Positions 10,173-22,045 of a DNA stretch of 64,000 nucleotides are shown here, one piece after another. Origin of the DNA: Pyrus communis (Eukaryota; Streptophyta; Magnoliopsida; Rosales; Rosaceae). Each line of letters starts with the position of its first letter. Within the stretch, counting starts at the first letter, position 1. The position numbers were made by a program, and so were the translations under genes. The notes under the pieces are model-generated. The model did no database searches. It was not told the DNA's origin and saw only the letters and a program-made list of their open reading frames with translations. The DNA lies in assembly GCF_963583255.1 (NCBI RefSeq), contig NC_084817.1, forward strand, positions 13,398,121-13,462,120, written 5' to 3'.

Positions 10173-11830
10173 TAACATTCTGTTTTGAGCTATTTTTGCA
10201 TGAAATTCGTAGGGTATTACCACCTAACATGTCTAAACTTGTTTCCCACTGTTTTAAGTGTGTTTAACATGTTTTGAAGTTTTTTTTTGTGTTACTTTGA
10301 AAAAATCCGAAAAACAGTTTGAATCAACTAAAAAGAGTCAGTTTGAGTCAGTTTTGTGTTTGTTTTTGTGTGTTTGTGTCTTAGGATACCTTCCAACACA
10401 ATGATGAGGATTTGATTTTTATGTGCATGTCTGTGAAAGAGAGTTATAAACATGGATGGAAGTTTGATATATTCTTGGTTTATACTTGGTTATAGTTGTT
10501 GTTTATGAATTCATCTTTAACCCCAAAGAAAGAAAAAAATAAGTTTTTGTAATATGCTTGAAGGAAGGAACTTAGAATAACATTACAACCCTGAGAGACT
10601 TGAGCTTTAAACATTCTTTGGAGAGTATTAATCTGTGATTCTTGTTTTCAAACTCGTTGCATGATCTCATTATTCTTGCTTGGTTGCTAATTAGAAGGCG
10701 TTTCATCACTTAGTTCCAAATGCTAGAACTTGCATCCATTCCATTCAAAGCATGATATTGATTGCATAATATATATCAAGATGAATTGTGTGGTGAAGCC
10801 ATCAACCAAACAGCCAACCCATGCACTATATATTGTAGGTCATAACCCCTATTGAGCCATTGTTAGCCTTTGTTCTTTGTTTACCCATATCATCCCTACC
10901 TAGCCTAGATTAGGACCACCCATGCCCTTGTTCTTGAAGCATAGTAAGCATGACTTAGAGGGAATCCTTTCGATTAAGCAAAACAACAAGTCTGGGGGAA
11001 TTTGTGTGTGTGAGTTGATATGCCACGAAAAGAAATAAGGCATGAGTGAAAATAAAAAGAAAAAAATTCGTGGAAAAAGAAAAAGAAAAGAAAATGTTGT
11101 GAAAAGAAAGAAAAAGAGTATGAAATAAGTGAAAATAAGCTCACATGTTTGTGGTAGTTGAAGAAAGAGTCCAAAACGTTGAATATGGCCCTAAGAGTTG
11201 TGTGAATTTTCCCCTTGTGTGTCTAAGTGAGTTTCTTCAATCATAAGTGATTCTAAGTGTCAAATTTCATTACTTTGCTTGCTATTGCTTAAAGAACGTT
11301 TGTTATCCTTACCTTTTATTGTTAGCCAATCACCCTTAAACCGTTACAACCCTTATGCTTCAATCTTGATCATTATGTTTTCAATAATGTGGAGTTTGGA
11401 ATTGATGTAAGCATATGGTGTCCCTGGTTCTCGCATCTAATTAGTAGCATTCCTTTCGTGAGATCATATTCATATACATTCCAGAAAAGTGCTTTCCTTG
11501 TTATAAACATATGTGAGTGTTTAGTTTCATATTTACATCAATCTTCTCACATATACTTAGTGTAGGGTGTGTAATCAGAAATTCTGTGTGAAAATAAGAG
11601 AGTATCTTGTAAGGAATTAAGTGAAGTCTCTAAGGCATGTTACTACATTCAAATGTTGTTTTAAATTGATTAAATGAGAACTAGTAAGTAGTGATTATGA
11701 TTACGTATGTGCCTAAGCGTAAGGATGACTAAAATCTATGTGAGTAATGATCTTGAACATGTCATGTGCATTAAGAATCCCTGAGACCACTGTTGGAAGG
11801 TTTAGGTTTTGTTTTGTGTTTCCATGCATT
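10173..11830 (+). mobile_element. 3' non-coding region of element C
   Basis: No credible ORF. Homologous, on the opposite strand, to 19881-21200 (G), 26624-28278 (B), 45109-46754 (F) and 55427-57063 (E). Near 11800-11830 the stem-loop and PPT that should precede the LTR are absent, so the junction with the LTR at 11831 is not a normal 3' end. Confidence 0.75.
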
Positions 11831-14800
11831 TGATAGGAGCATATTTATGCGACTTAGTTTGCTTGTTTTCGTGCATTTATGTTATTAATTCTTAGTTATT
11901 TTAGTTCTTTAAGCTCCTTTTGTGTGCTTTTAGGTTCATGAGACGTATTTGGCAAAAGGATGCATTTTGGAGCCTTTTGGAGCACTTTTGGGCACAAATT
12001 GTATAGCTTATGCTTGGAGCAAAAGGAACGGACGAAATTGAAGAGTTGATGTCGCAAGGATTCCTACTACGACAAGGATTCCTACTACGATGAGGATTCC
12101 AATTACGAGAAGGTTTCCAAATTGAAGGAGGTTTCCCACATTCACAAGGATTCCTACTTGAAGTAGGAAAGTTAAGCCAAAGTTTCCTATTTTGGTTGAC
12201 CTTTCCTAAATCAAGAACGCTCTAAGTTTTAGCACTTAAGATGGCTCCCGAGCACCCTTGGACAACAAACAAAGGTTCTTTGCAACTTTCCCTTCCTTGC
12301 CGTGCAAGGAAGGTTGTTTCCCTTTCTTTGTGTAAACTTCCCTATTTTTTCATATCTGTTAGGACCTTTCCCTTATTCTAATACCTCTTGCTTTGTGCCT
12401 TACCTTTCCCTAAGCTTGTGCCGCAACCTTCCCTTATTTCCTAGTTTAATTCACTTTCCTAGTTCTAAAACTTTCCCTAAAGTCTTAATTTCTGATTTCT
12501 TGCAAGGAATTGACTTTTCCTTCCTTCTTTTGCCCCCAATTTCGTTTCTTACCTTAAATTCCTTTTCCTTGTTGTGCAAGAGGTTTAATTTCTGATTCCT
12601 TACAAGGCAACGACATTCCTTACTTGTTTAAATTCGTGCATCCCCTTTTTTTGATTTTATTTGGACTTTATTCACTTACCTTTTCTATTTAGACTAGGAA
12701 ATCTGAATCATAACTCAATTAGGTATGTTATTAACTTCCCAAAACACATATAATCAGCCCTTGGCCGAACCCTAGAGGGAATTCACCATCAAAACTCGTC
12801 CGTTCACTCCCACACACATCCATTCATCCCAAAACATCATAAAAACAATCCAGAAACACAACCAGCCCTTCCACCTTCTTCCACCATCATTGCCGAGTCC
12901 TCCACCACCTTCCAACCATCAAACACTCATCCACACTCAACTTGCATCCCTTGTCGTGCCTCTAAACACCCCAAAATCCATTCTACATCATCAAAACAAC
13001 CCAGAAACCATCACAACCCAATCTGCCGCAAGCAAGGGAAAGGAGACAGATTCACTCAATTGTTTGGCTCTTCATTCTGAGTTGTTGAACAATTTTAGGT
13101 GTATTCTATCTTATATTTCAATGTCTAATTCATGTAATCTTTGTTTTGCTTTGAGAATGATTGGCTAAATTCGTTTTGGCTAAGGGTGTATTCGAAACCA
13201 TGATTATATATGTGAAATAAGTTGATTACTTCCAGTTATCGTTGCATATGTCGTGAATACAATTTGCTTAACCATTTAATTTAGAACTTATTCTTGTATG
13301 TTGATTGAGAGTGCACGCTTAATTTGCATGCTTGAATCTGGTGCTAGGGTATAAGTTTGTTTCACCTAATCGTTATGAATTTATATTCGCAAGTAGTGAA
13401 GGTCGCTAGTCACGATCCTGTTGAGTAGATTCCTGGCAGGAGTATCATGCTTTTCATAGTTACAAATGCCTTGTCGATGCTTATGATTTCCAAAGAACGT
13501 AATGATTCTAACTTGTGTCTTTATCATGCTGTTCATATAGAGAACTTGTTAGGAATAATTTGGTTGCGATGCATATTCATCCAATTCAATGATTCTAGGG
13601 AAATCTGAAGGTTAATTTAAGTGGACCTAATTAACTTGTAGTGTCGAGGTTTGATGCGAATTATATAAGCACACAAATTAAAACCCTCTTTTGACAATTG
13701 TAGTATATGTATAAGTAGGGATCGTTCTAAACCGGGGATTAGGAGGGGTTGCTAAAACACTTGAAAACTGACTCAAAAACGTAACACAAAGGTTAAAACA
13801 CTAAACTAGACTCAAAGAATGCAAAACTAAACACTAGAACACTAAAACAAACCAAAAGACTCAAAACAGCAACAAAACACTCAAAACTGCAGTTTTGAAC
13901 ACTTAACACTAATTTGGACGAAAATACAATTAGTTTTGACTCAAAAGACTCTAAAACACACTTTTGGAAAGATTTGGAATAAGTAAGAAAAGGGGATTTG
14001 TTTTTGGACGAATTTGAAAGAAAACAAGTAACTTAAAACTTAAAACAGATTTTTGGACGAATTTAAGTAAAACCAATGGATGATGAACTAGCCAAGGGAT
14101 ACTTCTCCACACATGATACATTAAAACATAAGTTGATTTCCAGTTGCTATTTTGATAAACCATGAACCTCAATACCCCAGATTAATCGTGACATCACTAA
14201 TTAACCCTCAAATTTCCCTTAAGTTATTGGATTGGATGACATCATACGACAACCCAAAGCATTCTTCAAAAGTCCCCTACATGACATCATAATAGAGATA
14301 CAATCAAAGATCATTACGTTCAATGGAAATCATAAGTATTGACAAAGCACTTGTAACTATGACATCATGATACGCATGCTAGGAATTTACTTCACATGAT
14401 TGTGAAAACAACCGTAACTACTTGTGAATATAAGTTTGTAACGATTATGTGAAACACCCTTATATTCTAGCACCAAATTTAAGCATGCAAATTAAGTAGG
14501 CCTCCCTAATCAACATACAAGAATAAGTTATCCATCAAACGGTTAAGTAAATTGCATTCACAATTTATGAAATCACAACTGGAATTTATCAACTCATATT
14601 ATAAATATAATCATGGCTTTAAAGCATCCCTAGGCTAAAACGAGTTTAGCCTCTCATGTTCATAACAAAACAAAGGGAATTAGAATTAAACATTGAAAAT
14701 AAAAGATAGATTACACCTAGAAGCGTTCCAACACTCCAACTCGAATGCATAAACGTGCAAGGCTTCGTTTTCTTTCTCCTCTTCTTTGCTAGGTCATGGC

Positions 14801-15593
14801 ACAAGTGCTAAGGTGGGTTTTTGGGTGAATTTCTGGGTTTAAGGTGGGTTTATGGAGGTATGGTGGTGCGGCAAGGCTTAGTGGTGGTGTAGGGTGGTTT
14901 GGACAAAGGTTTGGAAGTCGAGGGTTGGTGGGAATTTAGATGGAAAGCTGCGGCAAGGCTGGATGTGTTTGTGAATGAAGGCTGATTGTGTAGAAGGGGG
15001 AATTAGCTTCCTAAGGGTGCGGCACAAGAGTATATATAAGGAAGAAAAGACCTAAAGGCTTTATTACTTGGTTTAGGAAAGGAATTAATTCTAAATCTTT
15101 GAAGAATAGGAAACACAAAATCAGAAATTGAAAGAAATAGGAATGTGACTTGCGGCAAAGGTTAGAGAGAAAGGGAATGTCTTTTATTTCTGAATTTAGG
15201 CAAGGATTTAGGAATATAAAAGGGTATGTGAGTTATGGCTGAAATAGGTATGAGAAAGGAAGGTGTTTAAGTGTTTAAAATAGGGAACAAAGCCCTTCCT
15301 TGCATGGCAAGGAAGGGAGACACAAGGAAACACACGGCATTGTCCTAAGGTTGCAAGGGATGTTGTTTTTGTGACCTAGAATAGGTAGGAGCCTTTGATC
15401 TTGCTGAAATATGGAGTCTTTAAGGATTAGGAAAGATTAAACCAAAATAGGAAACCTTGGCTTAACTTTCCTACTTCAAGTAGGAAACCTTCTTTGACTA
15501 GGATTCCTCATTTGATTAGGAATCCTCTTGTGATTCTCTTGTGATTAGGAATCCTCTTGTGATTAGGAATCCTAACTTCATTATGTCTTCAAT

Positions 15594-18500
15594 TGTGACA
15601 ACCCGTTCCAAATTTTACGTTTTTATTTTATTTTAAAAGCGTGAATTTACGAAATTGCCCTAGAGCCAAGGACTTTGACTTCCGTTGACCATCGACTTGA
15701 AAGATGTGGGACTTATTCTTTTAGCATATCCTCGTAGTACTCATTGGTACGAACTTATAGGCGAAAACCGTTTGCGAGTCCGGATTATAACGGTATAGTT
15801 ACGGACGTTCGAAATTGGTTATCCAAGGTTAGTGTTTATTTAAATTAAATCCCCACTTTGTGGGGGAAGCCCAATCAGAAATGGAGGGAGAAAAGAAAAA
15901 AAAAAAAAAAAAAAACAAAAAGGGAAATGGGTTTTCGTCCACCCGCACCCACCGCGGGTGCCCATTTTCCAAGGCCGATTCCGGCCAACTCCGGTGGAGT
16001 TTTTCGATGCCACCACCACCATCTTGAAGCTCTCATTCCCCTCTACAAAACGCACCCAAGAACCACCTTGATTGACCATGGTATGAGGCGGTTTGAGGCC
16101 ACGAAAGTTGACGAAAATCAATGGTGCTCCGGCCACCCTTTTCGATTTTCTGGCAAATCGGCAAAGCAATGGCCGATGCCACCACTTAGGCTTTGTAGCC
16201 CATAATCCCAGGAGCAAAACCCAACCAACCTTGACCCCGTTGGACCACCGTAGACGACGAATCGACGTCGGGAAGTTTTAGGCATCCGCCGGCTTCGTGG
16301 GCAAAATTGACCATCTTCCGTCCACTTTTGGACTTCGTGGCAGGTATGAAAGTTGCTCCACTCACTGAGATCTTTATTTCTGTGAAGTTTGAGAATTTTT
16401 GAAATAGTTGGATTTTCCGGCGAGTCGGGGCGGCCGACCGCCACCCGCGGCGGCGCGTGGCCAGTGGGCCGCCAATGCTATTTTTAGGCTATGTCAAATG
16501 TCTTGAATTCAGTTTTGTCAGTTGAATGACGTAGGTTGATAGTTAGAACCTAAATTCGTTACGATACGTTACTTGATAAAAATGTGAATCGATGATCCGA
16601 CCGTTGAATCGTCACCAAAATGGGATATATTATAACACGTAATATTTAAAGATCATAGGAATTTACGGATCGGGAATCCGACTTACGGATCTTCCTGAAT
16701 TGGATTTGTAAGTTAGTAAAATAAATGTTCACGACCACTTGTTTTAGGCAATTGGCGGAGATCTGACCGTTGGATCGTAATGAAATTTTAATATGTTATT
16801 CTAGAAACATATTGTGGATCGTTGGGAGTTGTGGATTGAAAATCTGATATGCGGATCTTCCGGGTCAAGTTATACAGGGTTGTAAACCCTACCGTCGATC
16901 TTTGATCGGCAGTTGACTTGTGGTCAATGGGTATCAAACTATTTCAGAATGTCGTTGAGGTTGTGTTTTATGTGAATTGCGTATTCTACGGATAAGAGTT
17001 CTGAGATGTGATTTGATAATTGGCCACAGGGACCGATCATTCAAGACGCCTCGATGCGCGTGCTAGAGAAGTATAGCGTGGACTCCAGGTGAGTGGATCT
17101 TTTCCTTTTTATTGTGCATATTATTGAGAGTTCTATCGATACTTTTAAATTGATTAGGTATATTACCTTCATATAATTATTGTGAATGCTTGAAGTGCCT
17201 ATATGAACTACGAATGGCTTGATCCCTATTTAGGGTACGTAGGCAGTCTAACGAGACGTTAGATGCAGCCATACAATATTTGAGACAAAAGCCTTGCTTG
17301 GGAAATTGAGTAATGCGAAGGAAATTGGTAAAGACAAGTTTTAGTTTTGTGAATTAGTTAGTTAAATTAGAGTTAATTGGGTTGTCATGGATAATTATCC
17401 CTGAAAATAAGTAGTTTGGGAGTAGGGCGTTACTGATTGTACACTTCACACCATATTGTTTATAATTGAAAATGCTACGACATGGTTGAGTATTAGATTG
17501 CATCATAGTATATCAATATGTATATTACTTGCATATAATTATTGGGAATGCTTTCAAGTGCAAAGGTGAACTCAGGACACCCAGGTAAGTTCAGGTGAGT
17601 TTATGGTACTAGTTGAATCGATTGCGTTATAGCATGACTACAGTTATGTGTTAGGCAACTTCGATACTGTCGTACTGGTTGCCATGAGTTGCACATGTTA
17701 TATTGAGATGCACTGAGAGCTCATAAACCTGCACCCCGATGTTAGTGCTCTCGCCCGTGGCCAGGGCACAGTCCTTCACGTGATGTTCACCTCCCGCACC
17801 TTATGCTCACCTTGGATTCAAGGTAGGTGCACAATCCTGTCGTACAGACCACTTTAGGTGGTTCCGACTCGTGTGCAGGTATACTTATTGAGCTATATGC
17901 TAGCCAGGATTGATGAGATATAGATAAGTCGTACAGGTCACTATAAGTGACTCCGACTTATATGCTAGCCAGGATTGATGAGATATGGATAAGTCGTACA
18001 GGTCACTAGAGGTGACTCCGACTTATATGCTTGCCAGGATTGATGAGATATAGATAAGTCGTACAGGTCACTATAGGTGACTCCGACTTATATGCTAGCC
18101 AGGATTGATGAGATATGGATAAGTCGTACAGGTCACTAGAGGTGACTCCGACTTATATGCTAGCCAGGATTGATGAGATATGGATAAGTCGTACAGGTCA
18201 CTAGAGGTGACTCCGACTTATATGCTAGCCAGGATTGATGAGATATAGATAAGTCGTACAGGTCACTATAGGTGACTCCGACTTATATGCTAGCCAGGAT
18301 TGATGAGATATGGATAAGTCGTACAGGTCACTATAGGTGACTCCGACTGATATGCTAGCCAGGATTGATGAGATATGGATAAGTCGTACAGGTCACTATA
18401 AGTGACTCCGACTTATATGCTAGCCAGGATTGATGAGATATGGATAAGTCGTACAGGTCACTAGAGGTGACTCCGACTTATATGCTAGCCAGGATTGATG

Positions 18501-19400
18501 AGATATAGATAAGTCGTACAGGTCACTATAGGTGACTCCGACTTATATGCTAGCCAGGATTGATGAGATATAGATAAGTCGTACAGGTCACTATAGGTGA
18601 CTCCGACTTATATGCTAACCAGGATTGATGAGATATGGATAAGTCGTACAGGTCACTATAAGTGACTTCGACTTATATGCTAGCCAGGATTGATGAGATA
18701 TGGATAAGTCGTACAGGTCACTAGAGGTGACTCCGACTTATATGCTAGCCAGGATTGATGAGATATGGATAAGTCGTACATGTCACTATAGGTGACTCCG
18801 ACTTATATGCTAGCCATGATTGATGAGATACGGATAAGTTGTACATGTCATTTTAGATGACTCTGACTGATATATATTACTTTGTATTGATTTAGTTCAT
18901 TTGGCCTACTTATTAATGTATGGTGGATTTGATGGCAAACCGTGGTTTTGGTCATTTCTGAGTATAGTTTGGATATATGTATATATGTTGTACTGTCTTA
19001 TGGAAAACGATATGGGTTTTACATTTAGGGCATTACTTTTAGAGAGGTAATAACTTTGGGAAGCTTGGTTTTATTGCTTACTCACACCTTTTGTTTGGTG
19101 CCCTCCAGGTTTTAGCTGCTGAGTTTGTATCGACAAGAATCTGTGGTGAATCTTAGTATTAATGGATATTTCTGAGGGTATGATTCTTACCCACACTACT
19201 GTATCTTACTTATGCTCTGACATCGCGAGTGAAATGGGTTCGCTCCCACTCATAGCGCACTCTGGTACTTAGACACTTTTAGATTCAAATTTATTCACTT
19301 TTTATACACTATCACATTTTATGGCTTCGTCACCTTCCAGGTGTCGGCCAGCACAGCTCGATTCAGGGTCCAAGTGGACTTTCTGGGTCGGGGTGTGTCA
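15594..19400 (+). repeat. 3.8-kb solo LTR of another Gypsy lineage (Tekay/Del-like)
   Basis: Starts TGTGACAACCCG and ends GGGTGTGTCA, and is flanked by the perfect 5-bp duplication TCAAT (15589-15593 and 19401-19405). The TGTGACAACCCG start and the length of nearly 4 kb fit Tekay/Del chromovirus LTRs; that lineage call rests on family knowledge only. There is no coding region: ORFs near 15840-16444 are composition artefacts around a poly-A run (15896-15915). The 17896-18870 segment is a tandem array. Confidence 0.85.
17896..18870. repeat. Fifteen 65-bp tandem repeats inside the Tekay-like LTR
   Basis: Units start TATGCTAGCCAGGATTGATG at exact 65-bp steps from 17896 to 18806; the last is degenerate and a degenerate edge precedes the array at about 17838. 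Each unit holds an interrupted inverted repeat (AAGTCG...GTCAC / GTGAC...CGACTT). Variants at the loop (CTATAA, CTAGAG, CTATAG) recur in the same order in units 1-3 and 8-10, suggesting multi-unit amplification. Confidence 0.95.
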
Positions 19401-21200
19401 TCAATTTCGTCCATTCCTTTTGCTCCAAACATAAGCTATCCATTCCAAGTCCAATTTTGCTCCAAAATGCTCCAAAATGCATCTTTTTGCTTCCTTAGCC
19501 ATATGAACCTAAAAACACACGAAAATGGCTTAAACTACTAAAACAACTATGAATTAACAATATAAATGCACGAAAATAAGCTAAGTAAGTCGCCTAAATA
19601 TGCTCCTATCAAGGTTCATAACTTATTGAATTGATAACTGGATATTGATTTACGTTGCATATATTTCATGTGTGGAGAAGAACCCCTTAGCTATTCCATA
19701 ATCCACTGGTTCATCACAAATTATCTTACAATCTGTTTTCTTTAAAATCAGTCCATTAAATTTAATTTCGTCCAAAAACAATCCCCCCATATTTTGTTAA
19801 GTCTTAGTCTTTATAATCTGTCTTATTTTGTGTTTTTAAGTATTTTGAGTCACAAGCACTTTCAAATTCGTCCAAATCAAAGAAAGCATTTTCTGGATTT
19901 ACGACAATGACATGAATATGATCTCATGAATGGAATGCTACTACTTAGAATGAGAACCAGTGATTCCATATGCTCATACCAATTTCAAACTCCACAAATT
20001 GAACACATAACATCAAGATAGAAGTTGAGGGTTGTAACGGGGCTAAGGGTAATGGTTTAACAAAGAAAGGTAAAGTAAAACAAAGGTTCTTAAAGTAATA
20101 GGAAGCAAAGTAATGAAATTGACACTTAAACTCACTTTTAATGGCAGAAATCAACTTTTAAACACAAGGGAAGATTCATGCAACAACTAGGGTCAAATTC
20201 ACTCTTTTGGACCCTTCCTTCAATAACCAACACTTGTGAGATCATTCTCACTTATTTTTCAACTCTTTTTCTTTCTTTTCAACACTTTTCTATTTTCTTT
20301 TTATTTTTCCACGAATTTTTTTTTTTTATTTCATTCTTTGGCCATGCCCTATTATCTTCCCCCACACTCATTTTCTGCAATATATTGATCAAAAGGAGTT
20401 CATTCTAAGTCATGCTTCACTATCCTTTAAGAACAAGGGTATGGGAAATCCTAATCTAGGCTAGATAAGGATAATGTGGCTAACAAAGAAAATAGGCTTG
20501 AAAAGGCTCAAAAGGGGTAATCCTACAACACATGTGAAAAGGGATAGGCTTTTTGGCTTTGGCTTGACTAACAACTTCATCTTATTGTATGTTATGCAAT
20601 CAATATCATGCTTTGAATGAAATGGGCATGAGTTCTAGTATTTGGAACTATAATGAAATGCATTCCAAGTAGCAACCAAGCAAAGAATGATGAGATCATG
20701 CAACGACTTTAGAAAACAAGAAGTCACAGATTTATACTCTCCAAAGAACGTTATAGGCTCAAATCTCACAAGGATGTTGCTTTAGTTTGAGTTCCTTCCT
20801 TCAAGCATGTTACAAAAACTGATTTTCTCTTTGTAATTACATGTGAAGTCATAAACTATAACCATAACCAAGCATAAACCAAAGCATAAATCAACTTCCA
20901 GCCATGTTTACAACATTCTTTAATAGTCATGTAATTTAAAACCAAATCCTCATCATTGTGTTGGAAGGTGACCTAAGACCCAAACAAACACACAAAAACA
21001 ACTTTAAAACAACTCTTTTTGGGGTTTTTCAAAACTCTTTTGCAATTTTTTTTTGTAAATTTTCGGATTTTCTGATCAAAAGACATTAAAACATCCAAAA
21101 CACTCTAAAAACACTTAAAAACAGTGAGAAACAACATTATAAGTGATAGGTGATAAAATCCCACGAAAATCATGTAAAATCATGCAAAAACACTTGTTTA

Positions 21201-21240
21201 CCCCCCCCCACACTTAAATCGAACATTGTCCTCAATGTTT
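21201..21240 (-). other. Upstream stem-loop plus polypurine tract (PPT2) of G
   Basis: On minus: AAACATTG, loop AGGA, CAATGTT, then a purine run AAGTGTGGGGGGGGG. Same module as at 10135 in C, here next to pol with no accessory gene between. Confidence 0.65.
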
Positions 21241-21449
21241 CAAACAAAAACACACATTCAAACAAACAATAATAGCTAACTAACATGAGGAAATAAAAAC
21301 AGTAAAGAGATAGGGATTGAGGAACGTAAATTTGATTTTGTAGCATGAATTGGTGAATTGCCCAAATCCTCTCTAGTTGAATGCATGGGTTGCCTCCCAA
21401 GAAGCGCTTGCTTTAACGTCGTGCAGCCGAACGAACATGCTTCCTAGCC

Positions 21450-22045
21450 TCACTTAGAGCACACGGCATGGAGGGTATTGTCCTCCACAATCTGCCCTTC
21501 CACATTTGCATAATAGGGCTTCAAACGATGCCCATTCACCTTGAATTCTTGGCCCCTCAAGCTTTGGATTTGAACTGCGCCATATGGAAAAACATTAGTA
21601 ACAACAAAAGGTCCAATCCACTTAGAACGTAACTTACCAGGAAATAAACGTAAGCGAGAATTAAAAAGTAAAACTTTTTGCCCTATGGAGAATGTTTTGC
21701 TTCGGATCATCTTGTCATGAAAAGCCTTGGTCTTTTCCTTGTAAATGCAAGCATTCTCATATGCTTCACGCCTTAGCTCCTCAAGTTCATTCAATTGCAA
21801 CTTCCTATGCATTCCAGCCGCATCTATGTCCATGTTGAATGTCTTGATCGCCCAATGAGCCTTGTGTTCTAACTCCACGGGGAGATGACAAGGCTTGCCA
21901 TACACTAGCCGAAAAGGGGACATGCCTATTGGTGTCTTGTATGCCGTCCTATAGGCCCATAATGCATCCTCCAAACGCACACTCCAATCTTTTCTTGTTG
22001 GTCCAACGGTCTTCTCCAAGATTTGCTTGATTTCTCTATTAGACA
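21450..22045 (-). pseudogene. Integrase C-terminal fragment of element G
   Basis: About 198 codons homologous to the last fifth of the B polyprotein: [16 protein letters not shown] just after the catalytic Glu, [16 protein letters not shown], the GPF/Y-type module ([18 protein letters not shown]) and the C-terminus. The upstream part, including the DDE residues, is cut away by the LTR of D at 22046; the open frame continues 15 codons into that LTR. It differs from B at many positions (LEELRREAY against LEEIRNEAY), so G is an older or separate subfamily. Confidence 0.85.

Larger units (their letters stand above)
8291..11830 (+). mobile_element. Internal region of deletion-derivative element C
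   Basis: Plus-strand internal region starting with the PBS. After the first 14 gag codons it jumps (about 8458-8475) to the sequence that follows integrase in complete copies (GCAAGACGTAAAAGAAAGCG...GGGAGGCAACCCA). Essentially all of gag, protease, RT and integrase is therefore gone, while the antisense accessory gene, the upstream stem-loop/PPT module and the 3' non-coding region remain. At 11830 it meets another LTR, but without the usual PPT. Confidence 0.82.
13652..19611 (-). repeat. Solo LTR (LTR4), itself split by a foreign solo LTR
   Basis: Minus-strand LTR with family ends, TGATGCGAAT at 13652 and GCTCCTATCA ending at 19611. It is flanked by the 5-bp target duplication AGGTT (13647-13651 and 19612-19616). 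No internal region accompanies it, so it is a solo LTR left by LTR-LTR recombination. Without the 15594-19400 insertion it is about 2148 bp. TATA-like box (minus) at 15031-15038. Confidence 0.9.
11831..19880 (+). repeat. Truncated plus-strand LTR (LTR3), interrupted by a solo LTR
   Basis: Starts TGATAGGAGC at 11831, runs to 13651 and resumes at 19617 after the inserted solo LTR. It is lost at about 19880, where LTR sequence (AAATTCGTCCAAATCA) switches to the 3' non-coding region of minus-strand element G. No CGCATCA end or PBS is present. Its body (GGATTCCTACTACGA repeats near 12050-12130) belongs to a different subfamily from 5889-8290, so it is probably not C's original 3' LTR. Confidence 0.75.
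19881..22045 (-). mobile_element. 3' remnant of element G
   Basis: Minus-strand remnant holding the end of integrase (21450-22045), the conserved GGGAGGCAACCCATGCA motif after pol (about 21380), the upstream PPT module (21201-21240) and the 3' non-coding region (19881-21200). Only about 250 bp separate integrase and PPT2, so G lacks the antisense accessory gene. Its 3' LTR is lost at 19880 and its pol is cut by element D at 22046. Confidence 0.8.

Noticed and set aside
12302..13168. Two plus-strand ORFs of about 95 codons in LTR3
   Set aside because: Low-complexity F/P/S-rich translation of LTR U3 sequence without any family match that I recognise.
15840..16444. Several overlapping ORFs of 60-125 codons in the Tekay-like LTR
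   Set aside because: They lie on both strands around a poly-A run in a GC-rich part of a solo LTR, with no recognisable domain.
17896..18870. Regular repeats resembling a CRISPR array
   Set aside because: Units are contiguous 65-bp tandem repeats without unique spacers, inside a plant LTR.
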